This document shows, piece by piece, positions 6,116 through 6,164 of a DNA stretch of 6,164 nucleotides. Position 1 is the first letter of the stretch. Every line of letters begins with the position of its first letter. The position numbers were made by a program, and so were the translations under genes. The DNA comes from an uncultured Ruminococcus sp. Lineage in GTDB: Bacteria > Bacillota > Clostridia > Oscillospirales > CAG-272. Below the pieces are notes generated by a model. That model was not told where the DNA came from, ran no database searches, and saw only the letters and a program-made list of their open reading frames with translations. Location of the stretch: contig CACZSP010000339.1 in NCBI GenBank assembly GCA_902783905.1, forward strand, positions 1-6,164. The letters run 5' to 3'.

Positions 6116-6164
6116 GAGTAATTTATGTGCCTGTTTTCGGGAAGCACGGTTTGATCCTTTGCAC

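Overview
The window is a piece of a surface-polysaccharide (capsule, exopolysaccharide or cell-wall glycan) biosynthesis locus, with all genes on the + strand. Strong AGGAGG-type ribosome binding sites, a consensus TTGACA/TATAAT promoter, a moderately GC-rich base composition and a palindrome-rich intergenic repeat together suggest an uncultured Clostridia-like Bacillota. This placement is an inference: there is no rRNA or marker gene here.

Layout. Positions 2-61 look like the last 19 codons of an upstream gene. Positions 62-481 are a 420-bp noncoding stretch. It holds a block of alternating GCCTTCTCC/GGAGAAGGC motifs (116-330), a perfect TTGACA-17-TATAAT promoter (373-401) whose -35 box lies inside a 7+7 bp GC-rich palindrome (363-387), and a leader of about 70 nt ending in a strong ribosome binding site.

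Four tightly packed genes follow: a family 2 glycosyltransferase (482-1468), an 875-residue fusion of a Wzy-like polysaccharide polymerase with a family 4 glycosyltransferase (1465-4092), a second family 2 enzyme (4096-5094) and a third (5091-5993). Genes 1/2 and 3/4 overlap by ATGA, and genes 2/3 are separated by only 3 bases, so they form one translationally coupled operon. The last 171 bp contain a strong stem-loop (6082-6115) and no recognisable gene.

Working model: the three GT2 enzymes and the GT4 domain add successive sugars to an undecaprenyl-linked repeat unit on the cytoplasmic face, and the 12-helix polymerase domain joins flipped units outside. The initiating sugar-phosphate transferase, flippase and chain-length regulator are not in the window and would be expected nearby. 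The most unusual item is the polymerase-GT4 fusion. No wholly novel system could be demonstrated.
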